DNA of 54,910 nucleotides from Clostridium puniceum (GTDB taxonomy: Bacteria > Bacillota > Clostridia > Clostridiales > Clostridiaceae). The notes below the pieces were generated by a model. It did not search any database. It saw only the letters and a list, made by a program, of their open reading frames with translations, and was not told the origin of the DNA. The stretch covers positions 1 to 54,910 of the forward strand of contig NZ_LZZM01000177.1 of assembly GCF_002006345.1 (NCBI RefSeq), given 5' to 3'. This document shows, in pieces, positions 17,925 through 26,028 of the stretch. Position 1 is the stretch's first letter. Every line of letters begins with the position of its first letter. Position numbers and translations under genes: made by a program.

Positions 17925-18377
17925 TTAAATATCTAGTTCATCTAAATATTCTCCATAACCTAATTCCTTCATTTTATCCATAGGAATAAATTTAAGTGCA
18001 GCTGAATTAATGCAATATCTTAACCCCCCTGCATCTTCTGGTCCATCATTAAATACGTGCCCTAAGTGAGCATCACCGATATTACTTCTTACCTCTGTTC
18101 GTACCATACCATGACTTTCATCCTTTTTTTCTTTAATAACTTTTCTTGTTATAGGCTTTGAAAAGGCAGGCCATCCGCAACCCGAATCAAACTTGTAAGA
18201 AGACATAAATAAAGGCTCTCCTGTTGTTATATCTACATATATTCCTTTTTCATAAAAGCTATTGTACTCATTATTAAATGGTGCTTCTGTAGCATTTTCT
18301 TGGGTTACTCTATATTGTATTTCTGTCAAATTTTCTTTTAATTCTTTCACTGACTTTTTTACATATTTCTCATCCAT
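17925..18377 (-). CDS. msrB: Peptide-methionine (R)-S-oxide reductase
   Basis: Reduces methionine-R-sulfoxide in oxidised proteins. The product has 150 residues from the ATG ([13 protein letters not shown]), which follows TGGAGG at good spacing. An upstream in-frame ATG at 18419 has no such site. The catalytic cysteine is C122 in RYCINSAAL, and C67 in SGCGWPAF is the usual resolving or conserved cysteine. The motif [14 protein letters not shown] is typical. The zinc-binding CxxC pairs of some MsrB proteins are absent, which is common in this subgroup. It is a single-gene unit with no msrA nearby in the window. Confidence 0.95.
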   Translation of the reverse strand: MDEKYVKKSVKELKENLTEIQYRVTQENATEAPFNNEYNSFYEKGIYVDITTGEPLFMSSYKFDSGCGWPAFSKPITRKVIKEKKDESHGMVRTEVRSNIGDAHLGHVFNDGPEDAGGLRYCINSAALKFIPMDKMKELGYGEYLDELDI

Positions 18378-18486
18378 TTTATTACCTCCATAAAACATAT
18401 TATAAATATAATTCCTCATTTAATTATATTATAAACATATAATTCTTAATAGGTATCAATTCCCACCAATAGCAGATTGTGCTTTT

Positions 18487-18520
18487 AGAAACAATACCAT
18501 TATTCAATATTATTGTTTCT
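18487..18520. repeat. Inverted repeat upstream of msrB
   Basis: AGAAACAATA and its complement flank a 14-nt loop in the 985-bp region between msrB and the acyl-CoA dehydrogenase operon. It has no clear gene to terminate. Confidence 0.5.
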
Positions 18521-18564
18521 TGTGAAGTATATATTTTATTCATTTAAATCCAATAACTTTACAC

Positions 18565-18610
18565 AATTATGTTGAAAAGGTTGTGCCCATGTATATGATA
18601 CTTCATTAAT
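18565..18610. repeat. Dispersed repeat, copy 2
   Basis: These 46 bp match 33464-33509 inside the amidase gene with a single mismatch; their last 34 bp match 6347-6380. The sequence is non-coding here. Just before it, 18539-18566 resembles the 3' flank of the ATPase gene near 350-376 (CATTTAAATCCAAT then TTACACAA). Confidence 0.8.
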
Positions 18611-18768
18611 CTTAATCATTTATTAATATCACTTACTACAGCTTCATACCTTCCTTCAACACTATCATAAATTCTTTCTTTATTTATCGAATTAGCTCTC
18701 AATTAATGCTATTATTTTATTAAAAGATTATGAAAGAGGGCAATACTATAAATCAAGGAGGTTTTTTC

Positions 18769-19110
18769 ATGTAATATATCCAATATAAAGATTATCTCAC
18801 CTATGATGAAAATGAAAGAATTGAAATAATTGAAGGTAAAATTATTAATATGATCCAAGCTCCAAGTAGAATTCACCAAGAAATATTATCAGAAATACTT
18901 TTTTAAATAAAGCAATATATTGAATCCAATAATGGTTCGTGTGAAGTTTATCCTACCCCTTTTGATGTAATACTTAAAAATAATGATGAAAACGTAATTG
19001 ATAGTAGAAATATACACATATAAAAAGAGTGCAAAGCACAATATGTAACTTATTAAGCACAACCAGATATATCAGTTATATGTGATAAAATAAGAGTCTA
19101 CTTTACGTAA
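18769..19110 (-). other. Non-coding on this strand; see Uma2 remnant on the plus strand
   Basis: No minus-strand gene is seen opposite the plus-strand Uma2 remnant. The remainder of 18421-19404 contains only the repeats, hairpins and the remnant listed separately. Confidence 0.3.
18769..19110 (+). pseudogene. Uma2-family endonuclease remnant, copy 1
   Basis: AAGGAGG is followed by an ATG whose second codon is TAA. The same frame then runs YIQYKDYLTYDENERIEIIE, GKIINMIQAPSRIHQEIL, a TAA, SCEVYPTPFDVIL, two more TAA and QPDISVICDK. These are the characteristic segments of Uma2 (DUF820) PD-(D/E)XK proteins, including eGkI..M..ps..H and vQPDI.VICD. Four in-frame TAA codons (2, 46, 85 and 96) interrupt it. 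Compared with copy 2 at 29913-30139, about 15 codons are inserted before QPDI. The C-terminus is absent. Confidence 0.8.
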
Positions 19111-19118
19111 ACTCCCAA
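19089..19118. repeat. Imperfect hairpin, third member of the GAGTTTAC family
   Basis: TAAGAGTCTACTTTACGTAA followed by ACTCCC resembles the hairpins at 271-300 and 322-354. It overlaps the end of the Uma2 remnant. Confidence 0.4.
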
Positions 19119-19244
19119 TAAAACATATCATTTCCAAGTTTTATCTGGGCATATTTTAAGTTCTACTATGTGTTTTTACTACCATAAGTAATGACTATAT
19201 CAGCGCTAGCAAAAGAATTAAACAATCATCATTTTAAAAACAAA

Positions 19245-19288
19245 AAAATAACAAGTTCCCTGCATTATATAGTTGAACTTGTTATTTT
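19245..19288 (-). terminator. Terminator of the lactate operon
   Basis: A 14-bp stem (AAAATAACAAGTTC and its complement) with a 16-nt loop and an adjacent T run on the minus strand. It lies about 115 bp beyond the stop of the acyl-CoA dehydrogenase gene. Confidence 0.75.
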
Positions 19289-19404
19289 CATAGTTTGTTT
19301 ATATAGGTTTAATTCACAATCAAAAATAATAAACTAATACCATCATATACTTGTCCATTATTTTTTCATGTGTTTAACTAGAGAGCATATTAATTATTTA
19401 TATA

Positions 19405-20544
19405 TTATCTAAGCATCCATCCTGAAATTACCATCATTTGAACTTCTGATGTTCCTTCATAGATTTCTGTTATTTTGGCATCACGCATCATTCTTTCAAT
19501 TGGATAATCACTTGTATATCCATAACCACCAAATAATTGTAAGCAACGATTAGTTACATCAGTAGCATTTCTAGCAGAAACTAATTTTGCCATAGCTGCT
19601 AGATGTGTAAATTTTTCATGATCATCTTTTGCACTTGCTGCTTGATATACTAAAAGCTTTGCAGCTTCTGTATTTGCACGCATTTGAGCTAATTCAAATT
19701 GTGTATTTTGGAATTGTGCAATAGGACGCCCAAATTGAACACGTTCTTTAACATATTTTACAGTTTCCTCTATTGCCCCTTCTGCAATACCAAGAGCTTG
19801 GGCAGCAATACCAATACGGCCTCCATCAAGAGTTGCCATTGCAATACCAAATCCTTTGCCTTCTTCTCCTAAAAGATTTTCTTTTGGAACTATGCAGTTA
19901 TCAAAAAATAATTCACATGTAGAAGATGCACGGATTCCCATCTTTAATTCATGACTTCCAACTGAAAATCCTTGGAAATCTTTTTCAACAATAAATGCTG
20001 AAATACCTTTTGTTCCTTTACTCTTATCTGTCATAGCCAAAACAATATATATATCTGCATATCCTGCATTAGTAATAAATATTTTGCTTCCATTTAATAC
20101 ATAATTATCGCCTTCTAAAACTGCTGTTGTCTTTTGCATTGAAGCATCAGTTCCTGCGACTGGTTCTGTTAATCCAAAGGCTCCTAATTTTTCTCCTAAA
20201 GCAAGTGGTTTTAAATATTTCTCTTTTTGCTCCTCTGTACCATATGTGTAAATTGGTGTTGCACAAAGACTTGTGTGAGCTGAAACTATAACACCTGTTG
20301 TTGCACAGCATTTAGATAATTCTTCTACACATTGTATATAACTTAAGGTATCCATGCCTGCTCCGCCGTATTCTTCAGGAAATGGAATTCCAAGTAAGCC
20401 CATTTCAGCCATTTTGGCTACATTTTCTTCTGGGAAACGCATACTTTCATCTATTTCTTTTGCAATTGGTTTTACCTCATTTTCTGCAAAATCTCTATAC
20501 ATTTCTTGTAATTGTTCATGATTTTCATCTTGTTTAAAATTCAT
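19405..20544 (-). CDS. Acyl-CoA dehydrogenase (short-chain/butyryl-CoA type)
   Basis: A 379-residue FAD enzyme of the acyl-CoA dehydrogenase family. The catalytic base is E363 in [12 protein letters not shown]- and substrate-binding signatures are [15 protein letters not shown] (121-135), [15 protein letters not shown] and [21 protein letters not shown]. Length is standard. It catalyses oxidation of an acyl-CoA or reduction of an enoyl-CoA with EtfAB as electron partner. Here it is the last gene of a lactate operon, 72 bp after lctD, rather than in the crotonase-bcd-etf operon, so it could be a second electron outlet for the same EtfAB. The start is ATG after AGAGAGGTAGGAA. The substrate chain length is inferred. 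Confidence 0.9.
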   Translation of the reverse strand: MNFKQDENHEQLQEMYRDFAENEVKPIAKEIDESMRFPEENVAKMAEMGLLGIPFPEEYGGAGMDTLSYIQCVEELSKCCATTGVIVSAHTSLCATPIYTYGTEEQKEKYLKPLALGEKLGAFGLTEPVAGTDASMQKTTAVLEGDNYVLNGSKIFITNAGYADIYIVLAMTDKSKGTKGISAFIVEKDFQGFSVGSHELKMGIRASSTCELFFDNCIVPKENLLGEEGKGFGIAMATLDGGRIGIAAQALGIAEGAIEETVKYVKERVQFGRPIAQFQNTQFELAQMRANTEAAKLLVYQAASAKDDHEKFTHLAAMAKLVSARNATDVTNRCLQLFGGYGYTSDYPIERMMRDAKITEIYEGTSEVQMMVISGWMLR

Positions 20545-20616
20545 ATTAATTTCCTACCTCTCTTTTTGTTTCCTTTTTATTTTATGGAATATCAATTGTA
20601 TTTTGATTGTGATTCA

Positions 20617-22050
20617 TTAATTTAAACCATCTAATGGACAGCATACTTTACCTGGATTCATAATAAAATTTGGATCAAAGACTTTTTTAATGCCTTTCAT
20701 TAATTCCATATTTACTTCTCCAATGCTATCTGCTAAATAACTCATCTTTCCACTACCAATTCCATGCTCTCCTGAAACAAGACCACCACATTTAATCGCT
20801 TCTTCGTAAATGATCTTAAAGAATTTATCAACTCTTGTTTTAAATTCTGCTTCTTCTAAATCATTGCTGCATTGGTATATGTGAAGATTTCCATCTCCTG
20901 CATGTCCAAAACTTTTAATTGTTATTCCACACTCTTCCCCTGCTTTATTTACAAAGGCAAGATATGGAGCAATTTTATTTACTGGAACTACAACATCGCA
21001 TTCATCCAATAACTTTGTTTCTGCCATAATTGCTTCTAAGAAACTAGAACGAGCTGCCCATGCATCTTTTATCTTTGCAGGGGTATCTGCTACAAGAACA
21101 TCAATTGCTCCAGCCTCTAATACTATTTCACTTGCTTGTTCAATAAGGTCATTTAATTCATCTTCATTACTTGCATCTATAGTAACAAGTAAATAAGCAT
21201 TTGCATTTACTCCATCAATTACTTGTGGGAATACACTCTTTCCAATATATCTTTCACTAGCTAAAACAATTTCTCTTTCCATGAATTCTAGTGCTTGTGG
21301 ATTCATATGTTCCATTTTAAATTTAGGAACAGTAGAAATACAATCCTCTAAATTTTCAAAAGGAATAATTAAACTAGCTACTACCTTTGGTGCTGGCATG
21401 ATTTTCAAAGTAAGTTCTGTAATAATTCCAAGGGTACCTTCTGAGCCAATCATTAAATTTAAAAGGCTGTAACCAGAACTTGTTTTTGATACTGTAGCTC
21501 CAAAGTCTGTAATTTCTCCTGTTGGAAGAACTACTTTCATTGCACGTACATAATCACGTGTTGCCCCGTATTTGACAGCTCTCATTCCACCAGCATTTGT
21601 TGCAACATTTCCACCTAAACAAGCAAACTTTTCACCTGGATCTGGAGCATATAATAAGCCTTGTTTTGCACAATCCTCTGCAAGATCATTTAATAAAACA
21701 CCAGCTTCTACATGAACAACAAAGTTTTCAAAATCATAAGAAAGTATTTTATTCATCTTTGTAATATCAATTAAAACTCCCCCTAAAATTGGAACTGCCC
21801 CTCCTACAAGACCTGTTCCTGCTCCTCTTGGAGTTACTGGAATCTTATTTTCATTACATATTTTTACTACCTTACAAACTTCCTCTGTAGAATGTGCCAT
21901 AAATACAACTTGTGGAGCTTTCTTTCCATAAATAGGCATTTCATCATGGCAATAATCTTCATTAATATCATCACCTGTCAAAATATGCCCTGGAGCCGCC
22001 TCCTTTAATTTCTTAATTAATTCTTCTGTCAATTGATTATACTCATCCAT
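20617..22050 (-). CDS. lctD: FAD-linked lactate dehydrogenase subunit (GlcD/LctD-like)
   Basis: A 477-residue FAD-binding oxidoreductase of the vanillyl-alcohol-oxidase/GlcD fold. The FAD-binding part has PRGAGTGLVGGAVPILGGV and ACLGGNVATNAGGMRAVKYG. The C-terminal FAD-oxidase domain has GHAGDGNLHIY and SGEHGIGSGKM. Family members oxidise D-2-hydroxyacids such as lactate or glycolate. Next to etfBA and a lactate permease it matches LctD of the Acetobacterium woodii electron-bifurcating (confurcating) lactate dehydrogenase. The second in-frame ATG (MDEYNQLTEEL) is preferred because GGAAGG lies 10 bp upstream of it; the first ATG overlaps that site. It starts 55 bp after lctP. Confidence 0.88.
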   Translation of the reverse strand: MDEYNQLTEELIKKLKEAAPGHILTGDDINEDYCHDEMPIYGKKAPQVVFMAHSTEEVCKVVKICNENKIPVTPRGAGTGLVGGAVPILGGVLIDITKMNKILSYDFENFVVHVEAGVLLNDLAEDCAKQGLLYAPDPGEKFACLGGNVATNAGGMRAVKYGATRDYVRAMKVVLPTGEITDFGATVSKTSSGYSLLNLMIGSEGTLGIITELTLKIMPAPKVVASLIIPFENLEDCISTVPKFKMEHMNPQALEFMEREIVLASERYIGKSVFPQVIDGVNANAYLLVTIDASNEDELNDLIEQASEIVLEAGAIDVLVADTPAKIKDAWAARSSFLEAIMAETKLLDECDVVVPVNKIAPYLAFVNKAGEECGITIKSFGHAGDGNLHIYQCSNDLEEAEFKTRVDKFFKIIYEEAIKCGGLVSGEHGIGSGKMSYLADSIGEVNMELMKGIKKVFDPNFIMNPGKVCCPLDGLN

Positions 22051-22105
22051 AATACTCATTCCTTCCTAACATAATTAGTATAAAAGTCGATTTGCAGTTT
22101 ATGCC

Positions 22106-23641
22106 TTAAAGTGTTCCTATAAAACATACGATTCCACCGATAACTATATAGCACACAAAATATTTAAATACACTTCTTAAAATTTTACTTTCTGAACCAG
22201 ATTGATTAATTGCACTTGCACCAATTGCAATGCTTTGAGGACAAATCATCTTTCCAATACCTGCTCCAAGTGTGTTTGCAGCTGCCATCCACCCTCCAGA
22301 AAGTCCAAGATTTTGTGCTGTTTGCGCTTGCAATCCTCCAAATAAAACACTAGTTGATGTACCTGAACCTGTAACAAAACCTCCAATAGCTCCAATTAAT
22401 GGTGATATAAGCGGATATGCTCCTCCTGTAACTACAACTAAAAGACTTGCAATATCTGAAATCATTCCACTATAGCTCATTACCTTTGCTGTTGACATAA
22501 CTGCACAAATTGTAACAATTGTTTTCCAGTTTGCTTTTAATGTGCCTTTAAATACATCAAACATAGTTGATATTTTTGCACCTTGAATGATACCTCCAAT
22601 AATTGCAGCAATAAAAATAATAATACCCGGTGTATTAATCCAGCTAAAAGTCAACGTATTTCCACCTTTACCAGCATATACGCTTGTACTTGTTTTAAAT
22701 ACTGCAATTGCATCATGAATTGGTGCACATAATGTAGACGTGAACATTAACATTAAAAATATTAAAATAAATGGACACCATGCTTGCATGGCTTTACCCA
22801 ATGATAAAGTTTGTTTTTTTTGTTTATCACCAATTTCAATGCAATACTCCTTTTGAGGTTCTTTATTAAAGATTTTTGCTGCAACAACTGTACATATCAT
22901 ACAGCAGATAGATCCTACTATATCAGGGAGTTCTGCTCCAACTGCTGTTGCTGTAATATAAGCAGGTACTGTAAATGATAATGCAGCAACTACTGTAATA
23001 AGAAATACTCCCTTTAATGCTTTTATTCCACCACCTACAATGAATACCATAACAAATGGACTGACAAAAATAAGAATCGCTTCAATTATTGCTGTATTTG
23101 CAGCCAAGGTGTTCGCTCCAATTCCTGTCACTGCAGAAACCGTTACTAAAGGTATTCCAACTGATCCAAATGCAGTTGGTGTACTATTAGCAACCAAACA
23201 TGATATAACTGCTGAAAATGGATTCAATCCAAGACCAGCAAGCATTGATGCTGGAATAGCAACTGCTGTACCAAAGCCGGCCATTCCTTCCATAAAATTA
23301 CCGAATCCCCATCCAATAATTAATGTCAAAACCCTTTTATCCATGGAAACTCCAGCTAACATTTCTTTTATAAAATCCATTGCGCCTGTACGTAAAATCA
23401 AATTATATGTAAATAAAGCTGCAACAATAACTAAACAAATTGGCCACAATGCGTTAAGTATTCCTTCCAGTACTCCTGTCATAGTGGAAACTCCACTTAA
23501 TTTCCAGAAAAAAATAGCTAAAAACATGGTAAGAACAAGTGCAATAGAACAAGCTTTATAACCTGGCATTTTTAATCGGCTAAGTGCAATTATGAGCCAA
23601 ATTATTGGTAATATAGCCATTAAGAATTTAAAAAACAGCAT
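22106..23641 (-). CDS. lctP: L-lactate permease
   Basis: A 511-residue integral membrane protein with about 12-14 hydrophobic segments and the LctP/LldP family hallmarks NFMEGMAGFGTAVAIPASML, VTGSGTSTSVLFGGLQ and GAGIGKMICPQSIAIG. It imports lactate (and possibly glycolate) with protons. The ATG follows AGAGGAGGATAAGAG. Its place between etfA and lctD makes it the substrate supplier of the lactate dehydrogenase. A 283-bp spacer with a small hairpin separates it from etfA, which may set different expression levels within the operon. Confidence 0.93.
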   Translation of the reverse strand: MLFFKFLMAILPIIWLIIALSRLKMPGYKACSIALVLTMFLAIFFWKLSGVSTMTGVLEGILNALWPICLVIVAALFTYNLILRTGAMDFIKEMLAGVSMDKRVLTLIIGWGFGNFMEGMAGFGTAVAIPASMLAGLGLNPFSAVISCLVANSTPTAFGSVGIPLVTVSAVTGIGANTLAANTAIIEAILIFVSPFVMVFIVGGGIKALKGVFLITVVAALSFTVPAYITATAVGAELPDIVGSICCMICTVVAAKIFNKEPQKEYCIEIGDKQKKQTLSLGKAMQAWCPFILIFLMLMFTSTLCAPIHDAIAVFKTSTSVYAGKGGNTLTFSWINTPGIIIFIAAIIGGIIQGAKISTMFDVFKGTLKANWKTIVTICAVMSTAKVMSYSGMISDIASLLVVVTGGAYPLISPLIGAIGGFVTGSGTSTSVLFGGLQAQTAQNLGLSGGWMAAANTLGAGIGKMICPQSIAIGASAINQSGSESKILRSVFKYFVCYIVIGGIVCFIGTL

Positions 23642-23871
23642 TCTCTTATCCTCCTCTTATATACTTTTCAAGTGTGTAACCCTTTCAAAATTGATATGAC
23701 CATAACATTATAATTCTCTTGCTTCTCACTTGCTAATCGAATACTGTTTTTACATATATTCTAATTTAATTATTTTTTTATATACTGCGTTTCTTATCCA
23801 CTTATGTTCTATCAATAGTTCTTTAAATGTACAAGTGTGAATTTATATACATTATTATTCTTATTTCTTTC

Positions 23872-23893
23872 TGCAGTATTTGGAATTACTGCA
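23872..23893 (-). promoter_or_regulatory. Intercistronic hairpin between etfA and lctP
   Basis: TGCAGTA and its complement form a perfect 7-bp stem with an 8-nt loop in the 283-bp etfA-lctP spacer, 32 bp past the etfA stop. There is no strong T run, so an mRNA-processing or partial-attenuation element is more likely than a full terminator. The rest of the spacer shows nothing else. Confidence 0.35.
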
Positions 23894-23924
23894 ACTTCTG
23901 CATATTTCTCTTTACTAAACCTAT

Positions 23925-24863
23925 CTACTTTTCTTTTACTTTCTTCATTTCCTCAATCATAACAGGCAGAATCTCAGTTACATTTCCAACTATACTTAAA
24001 TTAGCCACTTCAAAAATTGGAGCATCTTCATCTTTATTAATTGCAACAATATAATTAGCTCCTGACATTCCAGATGTATGTTGTGTTGCTCCAGAGATAC
24101 CACATGCAATATAAAGTTTTGGTGCTACTATTTTTCCTGATTGTCCAACTTGATGTGCACGAGAAATCCATCCACTTTCAATTGCTGGTCTTGTTGCACC
24201 TACTACACCACCAAGTACACGTGCTAATTCTCCAACAAGTTTGAAATTCTCTTCATTTCCCATTCCACGTCCACCAGAGACAATAACCTCAGCTTCTTCT
24301 AAATTAACTGATTCAGAAATCTCTTTTACTGTGTCAACAATTTTTGCCTTAATAACATCTGCAGGGATTTCCACCTTTTTTTCTGTAACGACTGCATTTG
24401 AAGTATTTTCTGGCTTTGAAAAACTCCCATTTCTAACTGTAACTACAGCTGGCCCGTTCACTTCAATATGTTCTAAAACTGTACCTCCATAGGCTGGTCT
24501 TGTATATATAACTTTACCATCAGTTTCTCTTAATTCTATTACGTCACTTACACAACCTAGACAAATACGTCCTGCAATACGTGGAGCAAGATCTTTAGCA
24601 AGTGTTGTGTTAGCTAATAAGAAAAGATCTGGATTTTCTTCCTTAACAGCTTGTGCTAATACTTCTGTCAAAGTATCACAGTCTGTGGCAGTATCTATAA
24701 AAATAACCGGAATTCCTAAAGCAGCTACTGTATCTGCAATTGCTCTGTTACCAGCTACAACTGCTGTTCCTTCTGCATCTAGTGCTTTTGCTGCACTAAT
24801 AAGTTCAAGACTTCCACCTAATGCTTTTTCTCCATCTGTCTCAATAAACAATAATGCTTTCAT
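23925..24863 (-). CDS. etfA: Electron transfer flavoprotein alpha subunit
   Basis: A 312-residue EtfA. The C-terminal FAD domain is complete: VSGGRGMGNEENFKLVGELA, GATRPAIESGWISRAHQVGQ, KLYIACGISGATQHTSGM and NKDEDAPIF. There is no N-terminal ferredoxin-like [4Fe-4S] extension of the kind present in some lactate-type EtfA proteins (for example A. woodii LctC), so electron entry from ferredoxin would have to occur directly at a flavin. The start is ATG after GGGGGAA, 19 bp downstream of etfB. EtfA and EtfB form the electron-carrying partner of LctD and possibly of the downstream acyl-CoA dehydrogenase. Confidence 0.93.
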   Translation of the reverse strand: MKALLFIETDGEKALGGSLELISAAKALDAEGTAVVAGNRAIADTVAALGIPVIFIDTATDCDTLTEVLAQAVKEENPDLFLLANTTLAKDLAPRIAGRICLGCVSDVIELRETDGKVIYTRPAYGGTVLEHIEVNGPAVVTVRNGSFSKPENTSNAVVTEKKVEIPADVIKAKIVDTVKEISESVNLEEAEVIVSGGRGMGNEENFKLVGELARVLGGVVGATRPAIESGWISRAHQVGQSGKIVAPKLYIACGISGATQHTSGMSGANYIVAINKDEDAPIFEVANLSIVGNVTEILPVMIEEMKKVKEK

Positions 24864-24882
24864 ACGTTTGTTTCCCCCTTAA

Positions 24883-25668
24883 TTAGATTGCCTTATCTTT
24901 TTTCATTTGTTCCATAGCAACACTTACTGCTAATACAGCATCTTTCTCTTGAATCTTTATGCCAGCCTCTTTCTTTGGAGGTTCAATATATTCTATGCAG
25001 CGCACTTTTGTTTGTTTTACCTCTCCAATTTCTGCTGCTGAGTAAGCTTTAATAACTGCCTTACGGCTTGCCATCTTACTCTTAATAGTAGGATAACGTG
25101 GATCATAATCTGGTTTACTTACTGTTACTACAGCCGGACATTCTAAAGAAACTAAATTATATCCTTCTTCAGTTTCTTGATGCACCTTTATTCCATTATC
25201 TTTTAAATCGATTTCAATAGCGCTACTAACATATCCTAATCCTAATTTTTCAGCAAGCATAGCTCCTACCTGAGCAGTAATTTCATCTGTAGATTCCTTT
25301 CCACAAAGAATTAAATCAAATTTATCTCCCTTTTCTTTTTCAAGCTTATGAATAGCATCTGTCAAAACATCAGCTGTTCCCATAGCATCTAAATCTGCAT
25401 ATAAATCATCCTTTACAAAAAATGCTTCTTTAGCTCCTACAGCAAGACAATTTTTTAATGTATTTATAGAATCCTCTGATCCAACACTTAATACACTAAC
25501 ATTTCCTCCATGCGCCTCAATAAAACGAACCGCTAGCTCTAATGCATATGTATCAAATGCATTTGCCACTAAACTAACTCCTTTTAAATTAGGCTTTTTC
25601 ATTTCTTTATCCAAATGGATTTCAATCGAATCATCTGGAACTTGCTTTACGCATAACAGAATCTGCAT
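24883..25668 (-). CDS. etfB: Electron transfer flavoprotein beta subunit
   Basis: A 261-residue EtfB, starting MQILLCVKQVPDDSIEIHLD. It shows the NAFDTYALELAVRF adenine-nucleotide loop and the LCGKESTDEITAQVGAMLAE segment, and ends in a helix that contacts EtfA. In bifurcating forms this subunit binds the second FAD and NAD(H). First gene of the operon, with AAAGGAGAGG before the ATG. Its ~190-nt leader contains the operator and a leftover piece of a GlcD-type gene (see 25720-25776). Confidence 0.93.
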   Translation of the reverse strand: MQILLCVKQVPDDSIEIHLDKEMKKPNLKGVSLVANAFDTYALELAVRFIEAHGGNVSVLSVGSEDSINTLKNCLAVGAKEAFFVKDDLYADLDAMGTADVLTDAIHKLEKEKGDKFDLILCGKESTDEITAQVGAMLAEKLGLGYVSSAIEIDLKDNGIKVHQETEEGYNLVSLECPAVVTVSKPDYDPRYPTIKSKMASRKAVIKAYSAAEIGEVKQTKVRCIEYIEPPKKEAGIKIQEKDAVLAVSVAMEQMKKDKAI

Positions 25669-25719
25669 AACTTTTTCCTCTCCTTTACTCTTTACATTAA
25701 TTTAATAATATTAGCAATT

Positions 25720-25776
25720 TTATTCACATACTTTTTCTGGATTTAACATATGCTTAGGATCAAAATTTAATACAAA
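25720..25776 (-). pseudogene. Scar of a GlcD/LctD-type gene C-terminus in the etfB leader
   Basis: The minus strand reads FVLNFDPKHMLNPEKVCE followed by TAA. This is the conserved C-terminal end of GlcD-family dehydrogenases; the intact lctD in this operon ends VFDPNFIMNPGKVCC and a few more residues. It differs in several residues, so it is a paralogue remnant rather than a recent duplication. It suggests that a dehydrogenase gene once stood directly behind the promoter. Confidence 0.75.
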
Positions 25777-25829
25777 CTAAGATATTAATAATTTTTTCCT
25801 CCTATAAATTTGCACATACTTATCATACC

Positions 25830-25860
25830 ATTTATAAATTGGTACTACCAATTTATAAAT
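25830..25860. promoter_or_regulatory. LldR/FadR-family operator of the lactate operon
   Basis: A perfect palindrome with 14-bp arms (ATTTATAAATTGGT and its complement) around a central ACT. The core TGGTACTACCA fits the TGGTnnnACCA operator type of GntR/FadR-subfamily regulators such as LldR. It lies just downstream of the -10 box of the operon promoter, so binding should block transcription. The GntR gene beside it is the obvious regulator. Confidence 0.85.
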
Positions 25861-25863
25861 TAA

Positions 25864-25892
25864 TTATACCTTCCTAAATCTTCCTTGTAAAC
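25864..25892 (-). promoter_or_regulatory. Sigma-A promoter of etfB-etfA-lctP-lctD-acd
   Basis: On the minus strand TTTACA (25892-25887) and TATAAT (25869-25864) are separated by exactly 17 bp, with the operator starting 3 bp beyond the -10 box. Confidence 0.8.
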
Positions 25893-25965
25893 AATTGTTA
25901 TTAATTTAACAAAATATTATTCTGATTAAAATTCTTTCTTTAAATGTTAGTTGTTTGAAAATATC

Positions 25966-26020
25966 AAAAAAATACTTGGATTATCAACATAAACCACATT
26001 GATAATCCAAGTATTTTTTT
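25966..26020 (-). terminator. Terminator of the GntR regulator gene
   Basis: A 22-bp perfect inverted repeat with the core TACTTGGATTATCAA, an 11-nt loop and A/T runs at both bases. It starts 9 bp past the stop of the regulator gene on the minus strand and insulates it from the operon promoter. Confidence 0.9.
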
Positions 26021-26028
26021 GATTGTGA

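Noticed and set aside
23040..23561. 173-codon plus-strand frame opposite lctP
   Set aside because: It is an antisense shadow of the well-supported permease gene, without a ribosome binding site or recognisable domain.
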